Assembly (NCBI GenBank): GCA_037176845.1
Contig: JAYKXP010000017.1
Span: 310,001-374,000 of the forward strand
Direction: 5' to 3'
Length of the DNA stretch: 64,000 nt
Source: Paramarasmius palmivorus
Taxonomy: Eukaryota > Basidiomycota > Agaricomycetes > Agaricales > Marasmiaceae
Shown: piece after piece, positions 1 to 11,987 of the stretch
Numbering within the stretch: the first letter of the stretch is position 1
How the letters are laid out: each line of letters opens with the position of its first letter
Translations under genes and position numbers: made by a program
The notes under the pieces: generated by a model
What the model saw: only the letters and a program-made list of their open reading frames with translations
Database searches by the model: none
Told to the model about the DNA's origin: nothing

Positions 1-479
1 GTCGGAACTGGAGGAAAGTTGATTAACTCCTAAAGACAGAATTGAGCGCATTGCGGTAGCGAAAAAAGATGTTCAACGCACCTCGAAACTCTGAGCATAC
101 CAGTTCTTGACTTTGATTATAGATGGCATCTTGCTGAGATTGTGTGGTAGTTCATCAAGCTCCTTGACACGGTGTGCGAGTCGGACAGGAAGCTCCTCTG
201 AGGTAGATGAATTCAATCGAGATTAGCGACATCAGAGGGCCAAGAGCGTATTTACGCAACCAAGACGACTAACCTGCGAGGAATTGACTTGCTCTTAATA
301 GCGTCCCCTGGCTGGGATTCTGGCCGAAGAGTACCATCTGCTGCAGGGACACTAGGCACGAAGGTCAGCTTAATCGCGAGTGAGGGACGATAAGAGAACT
401 GACCACCAGTCTGTGGAAATGAAGCGAAATGGTGTATCTTGTCCCATAGAGCGGATGTAAACTTGAATCCTGCGGACAT
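1..479 (-). CDS. Pyruvate dehydrogenase kinase, mitochondrial (5-prime part, runs off left edge)
   Basis: This is the start of a mitochondrial protein kinase of the PDK/BCKDK family, which phosphorylates and switches off the E1 subunit of pyruvate dehydrogenase. Four exons are visible on the minus strand: 479-404, 351-274, 197-82 and 29-1, separated by short GT-AG introns. Spliced, they read in frame through family hallmarks: SALWDKIHHFASFPQTG, FGQNPSQGTLL, ELPVRLAHRVKELDELPHN, MPSIIKVKNWYAQSFEEL and FPPVP. This is the N-terminal helical regulatory domain. The GHKL ATPase domain lies outside the window. The start at 479 is the only in-frame Met just before the conserved region. The protein begins MSAGFKFTSALWD, so any mitochondrial presequence must be very short or cryptic. 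A branched-chain ketoacid dehydrogenase kinase is the alternative, but the motif wording fits PDK better. Confidence 0.88.
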
Positions 480-819
480 GAGGGTAAGAAAGTAAGGATA
501 TCGTCACCTACGACGGCGGAGCTTAAGACAGCGGAAGTCTAGCATCATCATCCGGGAAGAAACGTGGATTTTAGGAGTTGTCGCTGAAATAGCTCGGCAG
601 GCATGTGATTATGTCCCGGCAAATTCCGCCTTTGCTCTTAAAGCTTTCAAGTTACACTCGGCCTACTATGGACGATGAAGTTTGTAGAGTCGCACAACAT
701 AGAATACGACGAGCGATGTCTTATCGGTCTCTGTAAAGGAGAGCTTTAAATAGAATTATATGCACAATAAATAGTGGCAGGAGCCTCTATGGCTTCTTGA
801 TTGAATCATGGATATTGCG
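480..819. other. Intergenic, 340 bp
   Basis: This gap lies between the start of the kinase gene and the stop of the next minus-strand gene. It should hold the kinase promoter and the 3-prime UTR of the membrane protein gene. I see no coding signal. Confidence 0.6.
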
Positions 820-2312
820 TCACACAGAAACCTTCCCCTCCTCTTCCAGTGTAACATCTGCCTGCGAACCAGTAGCAATACTTGTGGGCTCAGGCTGATC
901 GTGAAAACAAATATCCGAGACAGCACCTCTGGTTTCCAAGCTCTCAACGTTCTTTCCGAATCTTCCGCGAACCATGATAAGAGTAGGTGCAATTCCCTAT
1001 TTAATAACATAGGTCAGTGTTAGGTCCTTGCGGAGGACAACGAGAATTATCATCACCGCGCTTAGAGTAATCAGGGGAGCTGCAGCAAATGGTAGCGACA
1101 TTTCATCGGAGGTGTTGACTGCGATCAAGCTCGCAACTTGAAAAAATGGGTAGAGAATTCCTGATTCGATTCTAAATATTCTAGATGTTAAGCAATGTGT
1201 ATTTTCAAAAGCTTTGTCACGCACATTATCCTACAGATCGATCGAACAAGTTTATCACTGGTGTGAACACCGTGGGCTTGAAGTTGGCGATGTATCAACC
1301 AGATACGTCCCGCTATAAATGACCATGAGGAGACGGACATAAAACGAGGAAAATGATGGTCGTACCAGTCAGAATCGTCAGGATAGAGTTGACGACACTG
1401 CTACTGATGTTGTAAGCAAAAAGGAGGGTATTTCCTTGATGATATATTTTTTCTCTTTTGAGCCCGACCACGGCCATGATGGATCCAAGGAGCCCCGTTG
1501 CTGATGGTTAATTCCTCAATTTGGGAATATGTCGAGAAAATTAAGAGGATACACGTGCCATTCGAGGCAACTGAAGCCAATATTAAAGCAACGCCTATTC
1601 TTTTGTTGCAACCCCAGATCACATAACAGCGATGAATCTGCAATTATTTAGACCTAGTCGCGCTGTGATCAGAATCTCACGAACGAGCATCCACTCTGCC
1701 GCAATGCTGCCGTGCATCAGCTCGTGCTTAGATGTCAAACAGACCGTGTACATACTTCACAAGAACCGTGACCAGCAATCCAAGCGTGCTAAAATGATGA
1801 ATCGTTAGTTGTGGTACAGATCGGAAGGGAATTGCGTGTCCTACGTACAAAACAGCTGTGCCCTTGGCATCGTAGTGAAAGTAATCGAAAAGCGTATGGT
1901 AATTCCTAGTTTTGACCGCGTTGAACGAAATAACGGAGATATTAGCGTTGTCGATGGTATAAACAACAACGTATATTGTAGACAGTGTGAATAGGGCCAC
2001 CGTCAGCCCGGGGTAGAGCTTCTCCGCGTTAACGTCGAGCCCCCGCTCACGGTTTTGTAGCATGTAGATGTACGTCCCAAAAATCAGGATATAGATGCCT
2101 GGCAAGAAAACAGACTCGGTATGATTTCGGAACTCGTGGGACATGAGCTTCGAACATACCATAAACAAAATACATAACCTGCGTGTGAGACCTCAGTTGA
2201 GACATGGATCATGCATCGAAATGCGACCTACTGAGAAAGAGGATATGGGAAGGACGATCGTTCGTTTGTCAGAGAGGAAGGGAACGAGTTCTTCAGGGAT
2301 CGTCGACGACAT
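820..2312 (-). CDS. Multi-pass membrane protein of a large Agaricomycete family (RCYVIWG motif), function unknown
   Basis: This is a multi-exon gene. The start is set at 2312 (MSSTIPEELVPFLSDKR). An intron follows, then a 19-nt mini-exon beginning VMYFVYG, a second intron, and the helix IYILIFGTYIYML. Further membrane segments include LTVALFTLSTIYVVVYTI and GVALILASVASNGTCILLIF, with SLPFAAAPLITLSAVMIIL near the end. The central motif HRCYVIWGCN marks a very common Agaricomycete family of about 7 helices with no known function. The last exon reads GIAPTLIMVRGRFGKNVES and ends at TGA 820-822, which is also a typical family C-terminus. The predicted protein is about 350 residues. Some internal splice sites, around 1230-1400 and 1640-1730, are not resolved. 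A sensory or receptor role is sometimes assumed for such proteins, but nothing here shows it. Confidence 0.75.
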
Positions 2313-2664
2313 GGCTCTGGTGAAAGTGCGGTGGGCTCCTTTTACGAGGGTCGATAGTTACTGACAATCACATACACCACAGCTCGAATGTGACTTGATG
2401 AATGCATAAGACACAGCAGAGATAATACTTCTTCCATAACATTGTGGATATCATGGTTCTCCACAACAACATAGATGCCGTAGGGCTTGTGCACCGTGAT
2501 GCCGAATCGGCACAGGAAGTTTCTGCGAAGAACTTCGTGCTGGAGCAACCTAGTCTTGATTCGATACAACTTGCGCAGGTGGCATGCCTGTTTGTCGTAT
2601 ATAAGCATAGTCGTATTGATACTTCATATAACAATCCGTTGACATGAAACGGGTCCTAGGTTCT
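2313..2664. other. Intergenic, 352 bp
   Basis: This spacer lies between the start of the membrane protein gene and the stop of CDK8. It should hold the promoter of the former. The short open frames in it are not supported by any conserved motif or splice structure. Confidence 0.6.
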
Positions 2665-4172
2665 TCAACCCACTCTCGCCTTTTTCCTAGCAGGTCCTGC
2701 ACCGCTAGCGCCTGTATAAACCCCTCCTCCGCTGACACTTGCAAAACTTGTTGCCGCGCTCCCCGCTTGCGCAAATGGTGCACCAGGGCCCCTGGTGTTA
2801 TTCTGAGCTTGGGCAGGCATCATAGATGGCGCGTCGTCTTGCGTTATCCGACGATGAGGTGGGATTTGATGTTGAGTCGCTGCAGCGAAGGCACTAGTGA
2901 GAATCAGGTGTCAGAATGATAAAAGGGAATCTGAGGTACAATTGGACCTACTTCCGCGTCGGTAGAGGGTCTTCCTGAAACCACCCGTGCTGCAACGCTT
3001 GCTTAGCAGTAAGTCGATGATCCGGATCGTACATGAACAGCTGCCGTAGCAAGTCGTATCCAAGCTGGGATCTTATCCGAGATTGACACCATTCCGATAG
3101 TCGACAAGGAAACCTGACCTCCAACATCAGCTGGCATTTCAGCAAGAATCAATGATCTTCACCTGTCCAACTTTGTCATGGGCCCATACTCGGGCATATG
3201 CGCCAAGCCTGGCCACATCGCTGTATCTGGCGATCCCAATACCTCGAAAATCTTCAGCAGCTGATCTTTCTGGAACGGTACATTCTTCTTCCCGTCCATC
3301 TTGGCTTCTTCGCCCTTGAATATTGGCCTCAAGCTAGCCAACTCTGCAAGGACACACCCCACGGCCCAACAATCGATAGGTTTCCCATAATGCTTTGCCC
3401 CCAACAGAAGTTCGGGCGCACGATACCATATGGTTACGACCACTTTATCACCGGCAAAGAGTGGTTGGAGTGGTTCGTAAATTAATCGCGCCAGACCAAG
3501 ATCGCCAATTTTCACTATTCCGCTGGAGGTGATGAGGATGTTGGCAGGTTTGAGGTCGCGATGAAGAATATGGCAGGAATGGAGGTAGATGAGGCCGTTG
3601 AGTAACTGGTAAATGAGCGATTTGAGCACGGGTGTGGGGATGGGGTACCGAAGGGTCTGGGAATGGTGGTGAATGACTTGTAGAAAGTCATGTTCGGCAT
3701 AGTCAAAGACCATGTAGATGGATTTGTCTTCTAATATTACTTCCTTGAGCGCAACAACGTTTTCATGATTGATCTCCCTATTGAGCTACCCCCATTGTCA
3801 CCACGCATTTTCGAGAACGACAGGAATACTCACTGCAATCTCCCTAACAGCACTCTGACTTATTCCTGTATAGGTGATAACATCGCCTTCCTTGTCGGGT
3901 TTGAACTTCTTGATAGCATGAATTGTCCCAGATCCATCCTGACTCTGCGCCTTGTATACACGACCGTAAGTTCCCGAGGAGATGAACCCCAGAATATTGT
4001 ATTTGCTTTGGACTGTACGTCTAGCTTGGTCCCGCTTTGCACGGTAGATACGCATGATATCTGTTTGGGCAGATGTAGGTGACCAATCGTCGTGCATGTC
4101 GAGCTTCAATGATGAAACGGCATTGGGGTAGTTGCTCTGTATTAAATGTATGTCAATCACTTTGAATGCCAT
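2665..4172 (-). CDS. SSN3: Cyclin-dependent kinase 8 (Mediator kinase module, SSN3/SRB10 type)
   Basis: This is the serine/threonine kinase of the Mediator CDK8 module, which pairs with cyclin C and phosphorylates RNA polymerase II and transcription factors in the nucleus. Visible kinase elements, in order: glycine loop [14 protein letters not shown], catalytic Lys in HAIKKFK, C-helix [15 protein letters not shown], catalytic loop [12 protein letters not shown] metal-binding motif, and [17 protein letters not shown]8-specific text follows ([24 protein letters not shown]). After a last intron comes a low-complexity tail rich in A, G, Q and P that ends KKARVG at TGA 2665-2667. The spliced length is about 430 residues. 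The start is uncertain. The Met at 4172 is followed by a stretch that could itself be a short intron ending at the CAG before AGCAACTAC. The real start may therefore lie upstream, or be the internal Met in LDMHDDW. Confidence 0.93.
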
Positions 4173-6327
4173 ACAAAAAGTTGAATTATGCCTTGTGACG
4201 AAGACTTAGAGGACTGGGCCTGTGCAATGTGAGACGATGATGGGAAATGAGGAAGGGCAAGCTGATCGTGAAGGGCGTCTGAAAGCTCGCTTATCTGAAA
4301 CCCCTTCACGAGAACTTCCACAAATACCTTTCCTCAACCGCCTCAGAGCCACTCGTCAGGTAATCATTGCTTTGGTGCGTCATCTATTCATGTTGTAATA
4401 TTCAAGTCAGCTTACCCAGTATATTTTTTTTTGTTCAAGTAGGAATCGTTGCCGACCACGTTCTATTTCGATCACGTTTTCCGCTCAGTCACCCTTACCG
4501 TTTGAAAGCACATGCATTTTTGCTCTAGAAAATATAATAACTTGCATTTTCAGGCGAAGAAAATCCGACTCAACCTCTGTCAGATGCAAATGGAACGCGC
4601 GTGGGAGCCCAATGAAGCCGTTCCCTTTTCTCCACGTATCAGAAGCTTGAACCCAACTGCATGGTTTTCAAGGTTCATCGATCTTCACATGGGAACGTCA
4701 GACCTTCATTCTTTCAATCTCCCCGCTTGGAAGGTATATCGTTGCTGGTGACTTTGATACCATGCAGGTCTCTCGTCACAATGGCGATCGGTTTCTAGCT
4801 CGACGATGATGGCCTTCGTCGCAATTTTACTATCCCGAGATGGTATCACCGCCCATTCAAGACATCAGTGTGGCCTCCTTGCTAAACAACGCGAATACCC
4901 ATCGTAGAGCTGCCGTGACAACATCCCGTCTGTTAATATTGCCTTGGATCCTTCAAGACACCGAAAACCCCTAGAGTCTTTGTGACAGAAGAAATCTTGT
5001 CTCCCTCGCACCTCCTACATGCGAGCTGCGAAACCCTGTTCGGGTCTCCCATCGGAATTAGGATGAGCTATACATTCCCAACTTGACCAGATTCGCCGTC
5101 GGCGCTCCGGTACGACAACCATTCAATGTCGAGATTCCAGAATGAGATTTCACAACGCAGACACAGATGCTCTTATTCTGACACCTCGATGTAGCATTGT
5201 GGCCCACATCTCCATTGTCTGTCGCGAAAACGTCCACGCGGAAAAACCCGATCTTCCACTTGGGTCAAGAGTTGACCGGGAGAAATGGTGCTTGGAGGCG
5301 AAATACATGAGCGAACAAACCAATGTCATAGCTACATATCCGGATATCTGTGGTATATTCCTCGAATAAAGAAGAGATTTTGGCAAGACTATATTGTCAT
5401 GACGCGTTAGCACGCGTGTGTGAGGTACAACATCAATGGCTGTTGATCAATTGACGCAGATAGAATTTTGACCTCCATCTTCGACTCTCACCTTCATTAT
5501 CCCACATGACATCGCAACTGTATTCCTCGCTCGTTTCGCCCACCCGCCACTCAATGATGTATCGGAATACTAGGATAAGGATGCCTCGCTTTGGATGCTA
5601 ATCCATATGACTGGAAAGTCGCGCGGCAGCGCACGGATTGGAGGTCAGAGGGCTAGGGTCATGGGCACGGCTGCCATGCCACTGGATGTGAATGAATCGG
5701 TAAGTTCGGCCAGCCCTGCGTCACCTAACTAGCCCGACCACTACTGAACAGGGAAAGGGACAGTTCCAGGTCAGGTCACACCGTCAGGATCGACACTGAA
5801 AAGGGCAGAACGCATCCGAACTTGGAGCTTTGGGCCAGGTTCATTCCGGACCTTGTAGAACAAAGAGAGAATGAAGTCCACCTATTGATGAAACCACCCC
5901 ATCTTCCCTCAGACACTGAAGCTGAAGCCTTGGCGCCTGTAGCAACTAGTCGTCGCACATGATACTTCCTAAATCGCATTCCATGTGCCGCAGTGCACTC
6001 AACCGATTTCGACGGCACGTAATGGAAGATCACAATCTTGTATTGCCAGCGCATATGCACTCTTTTGTTGAAGCAAACCTTCTTTGCGATACAATTTACC
6101 GAAAGGTCAGACACTGACTGTGGGCACCACGCGGGACTTCTGGCTCTACAGCCGGGTTTCCTCGATATGCTCAGAACATCTGTTATTTACGCCATCCTTC
6201 TCTTCCAGGTAACCTTATTCGCATTGCGTCCTGTATAAAAGCCAAAGCATGGATAACCTTTCCATTCAGCTGCTCTTTGAGTCGCGAAGCGGTCTTTTCT
6301 CTCTACGGAATACGCCGATCATTTCCC
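4173..6327. other. Intergenic, about 2.15 kb, no recognisable gene
   Basis: This stretch separates the divergently transcribed CDK8 and GH55 genes. Open frames here are short (under about 115 codons), lack conserved motifs and do not join through plausible splice sites. The right end carries the GH55 promoter. Small RNA genes or decayed sequence cannot be excluded. Confidence 0.6.
6234..6240 (+). promoter_or_regulatory. TATA box of GH55 gene 1
   Basis: TATAAAA lies 94 bp upstream of the GH55 start codon at 6328. A matching TATAAAA lies at a similar distance upstream of the second GH55 gene, which supports both sites. Confidence 0.6.
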
Positions 6328-9300
6328 ATGCTATTCTCAGCCTTCCTGCTGGGCGTGCTCAGCTTGGTCTCTTCCGTGATGTCACTCGGTACATCGTGCT
6401 CTACTCCACTTGGGCCTGGTACTGCTGCTCCAGGAGATCCTTATTGGTTGCAGAACATTAAACATCAGGGAAAGTCGGCCTACAACTCGAATCCCAATTC
6501 GTATCAAGTGTTCCGAAATGTCAAGGATTTTGGCGCTAGGGGAGACGGTGTCACTGACGATACTGCTGCAATCAAGTATGACTTGCAAAGCATCTCTGCT
6601 TTCTACGAGCTGATTACTCGTTCGATCACAGTAACGCTATATCATCTGGCGGTCGATGCGGCGGAGGCTCGTGTCACTCTTCCACGTGAATTCATCTTCT
6701 CGACATATAAATTGACTTTGCTGATCATCAAACTTTTTCCAGAGTTACTCCTGCCGTAGTTTTCTTTCCCAAAGGGTGCGTAATCCGTTGTATTTTGTCT
6801 TCTTTAGCCTAAAGTCGCGCAGAACGTACCTCGTTTCATCGCCGATTATAGCATACTATTACACCCAGTTGGTTGGTGATGCAAAGGCGCCCCCGACCCT
6901 GTTGGCCTCCGCAAACTTTGATGGGATGGCAATCATCGGTGTGTATCTCATGATGTTGTTAACTTGATACTGATGTATGCGACCAGATGCTGATCCGTAA
7001 GTGTAGTCAAGCAAGAAAGCATGCAAGCCATTTAATTTTCCCAAGGTATATTCCTGGAGGAGGAGGCGCTCAGTGGTACACAAACCAGAACAATTTGTAA
7101 GACACCGTTTATCCGTGACCGTAATCATTAAGTCTCTCACCATTTACTGTAGCTTCCGCTCTGTTCGCAACTTCGTTCTGGACACGAGACGGTAATGAAG
7201 CCGCGAAAATTTCATCTACTCTGCCTGATTCCCCGTCTTCTTTTTCCAGGGTGGATCCGACTAGATCACAGGGAACCGGTATCCACTGGCAAGTCGCACA
7301 AGCTACAAGCCTGCAGAATATTGTATTCGAGCTGTCTCGGGACGCCAATACGGCACATCAAGGTGTGCTGCCTTGTCGTGCTAATTTAAACTGTTCATGT
7401 TCATTCCTACGCAGGAATTTGGATGGAAAATGGAAGGTAAGTATCAGGACACCTTGTTGACTCGAGCTCATTGAGAAATAGTGGTGGCTTCATGGGAGAC
7501 CTTGTATTCAATGGAGGTATTCTAGGTTACTGCTCCACGAGTGGCTGCATCTAACAAACTCTCCAGGTAAATTTGGCATGTGGGTTGGTAATCAACAGTC
7601 AGTATGCCATTTATTCTATGCTTCCAAGACGTGACCAGAGAACAAAAGGTTTACCGTTCGGAACATTACGGTGAATGGTGCCAATACCGCGGTAAGTTAA
7701 CAAGACTCGACGAGAACGATTATTGATGAAATCCACAGGTTTATGCCTTGTGGAACTGGGGTAAGCGTGCGTCTTGCATTCATATTAAGCGGCTTCATCT
7801 GTGCCTTAGGGTGGACTTTCCAAGGCGTCACCATCAACAATTGTCAGGTAAGCAGATACGCTCGGCAGAGGCGAGATTAGTCTAACCAGTTTCCGACAGG
7901 TGGGATTTGACCTAGCCACTGGGGGATTGACACAAGACACGCAAGTAAGCTACAAGTCTATTCGTAGGACATCTGATGTCGTCACTGACTCTGATTGACC
8001 AGAGCGTCGGTGGAGAAGGTTAGTCACTTCTCCGATGTCCTGGTGATGAACAACGCTGAATATTTCGAAGCCATTATCGATGCTGTTGTTACCAACACGC
8101 CTATTTTTGTAAGGACTTCGCAGCCCAGCAATGGAAGATTAGCAGGTTCTCTGGTTATCAACAATGCGAGGCTCAACAATGTACCCACCGCGGTGGGCGT
8201 GGTTGGAGGCGCAACTGTTTTGGCTGGAGGGACTACCACGATAGCTTCATGGGTCCAAGGCAACACGTACAGCGGGAGAAGCACTGCGCATAGCTTTACG
8301 CAAGGTAGCACATCGGCCCCGAACAAGCCCTCTGTTCTGCTCGACGGATCCGGACGAATCTTTGGAAAGTCTCGTCCGCAATATGAATCTTATGCTGTAA
8401 GACACCTGGATAGCCAACTGCGCGGTTAATCGCGACTCACCATCATCTCATAGACTTCCCAATTCGTCAGTGTTAGAGATGAGGGAGCGAGAGGTGATGG
8501 CACGACTGACGATACGGCCGCCCTTCAGGCCATCTTTGACAAGGTATGCCTTCCCATGTGTATTCTCCTTGCAGTATACTAATAGAACCTAGTACTCGGG
8601 ATGTAAAATTATCTTTTTCGATAGCGGAACGTGAGTCCCGGAAGCCTGTGCACAAGGTTATGCTCTAACCAAATCCTTAGATATGTCGTCACTTCTACGC
8701 TTACTATACCGGCTGGTACACAGATGGTCGGAGAGGTATGGTCTACGATAGCGGGTCGCGGCTCAGCTTTCCAAGATTACAACAATCCGCGACCAGTCAT
8801 TAGGGTTGGCGCGGCTAATTCGCAAGGACTTATGGAGATTAGCGACATGATTTTCACAACTATTGGACCTGGTAAGAGCTTCGTTTTGTCTTGTTTGAAT
8901 GTTTCAAAACAGTGCTTCTCAGCGGCCGGTGCCATTGTCGTGGAATGGAACATCAAACAGCCTTCGGGAAACAACGGTGGAGCTGGAATGTGGGACACAC
9001 ACATTAGGTACTTGCTATCCAGTGCATTGTGAATCATGTTCTGGTCACTTATCGCGCTACAGGCTCGGCGGTACAGCCGGCTCTAACCTCGAAGGAAATT
9101 GTCCGTCCAGTGGCAGTGGAGGATTCGACCAATGCTTTGCGGCGTTCATGGCCTTGCATCTAACTCCATCGTCGACTGCCTATCTTGAGGTGAGGAGATT
9201 AGATTATCCGGTTGCAACCTTGCACTGATATTCAACGCAGGGTACTTGGGTCTGGCTTGCGGATCATAACCTCGATGGTGATGGCTCCTCGCAAATATCC

Positions 9301-10122
9301 ATCTACTCCGGAAGGGGAATACTCTCAGAATCTGCTGGTCCTGTATGGATGGTCGGTACCGGTACGCATTCTTTTTCGGTCAATCAAGTACCATCAAAGC
9401 TTACGTTTCATAGCATGTACGTCCTTTCTGATCAGGCAAACTCCGAGCTCACTGATTTACTCGCTTCGATGTAGCTGAGCATCATGTTTTATACCAATAT
9501 CAGCTGGTCAACGCGAGAAACCACTACATGGGTTTGATCCAGACTGAAACAGTAGGTACCGAAGAATACCCACTTTACCACGCTGTTGACACGACTACAC
9601 CAGCCGTACTATCAACCTAACCCAGCGCCTCCGGCTCCATTCGTAGTGAACTCTAACTACAATGATCCAACAAGCTTTGGAGGTGGTGCTTGGGCAGTGA
9701 GGATCGTCACCTCCACCGATATCATAATCTTTGGTACGTCTATCGGTGCTTTGAGGAGCACTTTGTTGCTAAGGATTCACGCTGTCTTCAGGCGCAGGGC
9801 TCTATAGCTTCTTCCAGGTATGTACACGATATCCAAAGCGTTAAGGCACATTGACACTGATATTGCCCCACAGAACTATGGCCAGGCTTGCCTTCCTTCG
9901 CGGAATTGTCAATCGCAGATTTTGAGTATTGACAGTGGGTCCAGAGCCAGTGTGTACAGTCTTGCGACTGTAGGCACAACCTGGCAATTGACCGTCGACG
10001 GAACGAACGTCGCTAACTCGGGAGATAATATTAATGGTTGGTGTTCTTCGAGCTCTCTTCGCGTCCCCTTCTCACGAATTCTTGTAGGGTTCGCTTCTAC
10101 CCTGACGGCGTGGACCTCGTAG
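6328..10122 (+). CDS. Secreted GH55 exo-beta-1,3-glucanase, copy 1
   Basis: This enzyme hydrolyses beta-1,3-glucan from the chain end outside the cell, the type used on fungal wall glucan or callose. The start at 6328 gives a signal peptide (MLFSAFLLGVLSLVSSVMS). The gene is cut into many small exons. Spliced, it reads through both beta-helix (pectate-lyase-3-like) halves of GH55. The first half has NVKDFGARGDGVTDDTAAI, SSPIIAYYYTQLVGDA, IHWQVAQATSLQNIVFELS and GGFMGDLVFNGG. The second has VRDEGARGDGTDDTAALQ and TSTLTIPAGTQMVGE. The segment MVGTAEHHVLYQYQ has its Glu codon at 9477-9479. I take this as the catalytic acid region from family knowledge. The last exon gives GFASTLTAWTS and stops at 10120-10122. 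The length is about 780 residues, full for the family. A close paralogue lies inverted at 16.9-20.7 kb. Confidence 0.93.
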
Positions 10123-10314
10123 ACTTCGTAGACCACTGGGTGATGTGCCTCTAACCAACGATTCTGAAGCTGTAACATACACGATTCGATATGCAGAACA
10201 AACTTTGTTGTACATTTATGTAAATGATCTCAATAGAAGTACTGCAGACTCAGATGTTTGAACGACGCAAGTTAAATTGAGTGGTGGTATTTGTGTAAAT
10301 ATCAATGACCAGGT

Positions 10315-11763
10315 CTACCTGCTTCCTAGGAACTGTTGCACCTCCTGCCAGCTAGTCATTCTCTCTCGTTCTTTCCCCTCTCTAGCACGCTTTACCTCTT
10401 CTTCATCTATAGCTTTCCAGTCATTATACGTCGTGACCACACGTCTCTTCAAGCCATCTTCCACTTCACTTGGTATTGAATCTAGGTGCGGCTCGGTTGA
10501 CGACGCAAGAAGCTCTTCCTCTGTCGCACCCTCTGACGCGGTAGGTTCGCCAGAAAGAGATTCGAGTACACCTCGTTCGCCGTCAACGACGCTATACGCA
10601 TCCATCATCGTGGCTGCCAGCACACCCTTCGCACCCATCGCAGCCCAACCTGATGCGTACATGTTTTTGAGAATGTGCCCGGAAGGCTGAGGAGACAGGA
10701 GTCGGTTTGCCGGTGCTACTGTGAGAAGGTGACCGAGAGTGGGCGAGTAGAGATCCCGTGAGGTCTCGGGAGTGGAAGAGGGTAGCAGGAAAGGTTCGCC
10801 ATGGAATCCCAGTGAAGTAATAATGAGGTCGGTAGGAAATTGAGTCGTTATTCCAGTAGGAACCGCACGACTAGTCTCGGGGTCTACTTGAGTGTGTGAG
10901 AGGGAAAGTGTCTGTGAACCCTGCGACGCGTCGACGCCGAGGGGATTTCTGTAAAATTCGAAACTCCAGCTTTTCTTCTGCTTCGTTTTGTTTTTCGATC
11001 CCTTCTTGAGGAGATCGAGCGTTCGAGATTGCTGTCGAGTCAATTTGGTGCCTTCCTTGACCTCCAATAAAGCAGGATCCAATGGGACCATCGACGCCTC
11101 CTTCAAATCCATCATCTCTCTCAGCTCCTTGGTGGTAAATGCTGCCTCCAGTGGCCCCCTTCGCCCGATTATACTGACGTGCTCCACCGTCGACCTCTTC
11201 AACACATCCAACACCTTTTCCGGCACATCGTATGCTCCCAACTCCTCCGGCGACATTAGAAGCATACGCGCAACATCCAGCGAGACGTTTCCAAGTCCAA
11301 TGATTGATACATGCTTTATCCGGTCGAGAGGTGGTGGTGAAGGATTTGAAGGATGTGCGGTGTACCAGTGAACAATGTCAATCGCTGGTACAATGGCATC
11401 CTTTTGAGGTGGTAAAGCCGGGTGAAGATTTGGCCGAGGACATCCCGTAGACAAGAGCAAATGTGTGTAGCTCTTGAGTAGGCTTTGAACCGGGAGCTGG
11501 GTGTTATGGCTGAATCCACCGCTGCCATTACCGACGTTGACATTGCCAAAGAACCTCAAACGAGGGTCCTTGGCTGCTTCATCGAATTTATGCGTGCAGT
11601 TCTTCACTTCCGGGTGGTCCGGTGCAACACCATAACGAACAAGTCCATGAGGAGCCCATAGCCGGTCGTAGATGTCAATTCGAAGAGGTCGAGTAGTTCT
11701 GGAGAGAATACGTGAAGCAACGTAGAACCCAGATGGGCCTCCGCCGACAATTCCAAGTTTCAT
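10315..11763 (-). CDS. ARH1: NADPH:adrenodoxin (ferredoxin) oxidoreductase homologue
   Basis: This is a flavoprotein that passes electrons from NADPH to mitochondrial ferredoxin for iron-sulfur cluster and heme A synthesis. It is a single 482-residue exon, unusual in this intron-rich window. The FAD-binding motif GIVGGGPSGFYVA sits at the extreme N-terminus. The NADP-binding motif VSIIGLGNVSLDVARML and the site IIGRRGPLEAAFTTKELREM follow. The C-terminal FAD motif is YASGWAAMGAKGVLAATMMDAY. An in-frame TGA lies two codons upstream of the start at 11763, and no splice acceptor lies between them. A cleavable N-terminal presequence therefore cannot be added. The length and motifs otherwise match FDXR/Arh1. 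The neighbours are carbohydrate enzymes with no evident functional link. Confidence 0.92.
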   Translation of the reverse strand: MKLGIVGGGPSGFYVASRILSRTTRPLRIDIYDRLWAPHGLVRYGVAPDHPEVKNCTHKFDEAAKDPRLRFFGNVNVGNGSGGFSHNTQLPVQSLLKSYTHLLLSTGCPRPNLHPALPPQKDAIVPAIDIVHWYTAHPSNPSPPPLDRIKHVSIIGLGNVSLDVARMLLMSPEELGAYDVPEKVLDVLKRSTVEHVSIIGRRGPLEAAFTTKELREMMDLKEASMVPLDPALLEVKEGTKLTRQQSRTLDLLKKGSKNKTKQKKSWSFEFYRNPLGVDASQGSQTLSLSHTQVDPETSRAVPTGITTQFPTDLIITSLGFHGEPFLLPSSTPETSRDLYSPTLGHLLTVAPANRLLSPQPSGHILKNMYASGWAAMGAKGVLAATMMDAYSVVDGERGVLESLSGEPTASEGATEEELLASSTEPHLDSIPSEVEDGLKRRVVTTYNDWKAIDEEEVKRAREGKERERMTSWQEVQQFLGSR

Positions 11764-11987
11764 CAGTCACGTTTCCCTGCGAGTGACCGGGATTGAGGAG
11801 ATGAGTCAAGACGAGTGTTGAGCCCACTAGACGTTTCCCATTGAACCAGAGTACAAGCTAAGTACATAATGCATACGTATTGCTCTGTCTAACTGAACGT
11901 GCCGGTGAAGAGTAGATGTGGATTTGATCTTGAAGTTGAATACAATTATTTAAATACACCGTCAAACTCTGCATACTCTGCGTTAAA

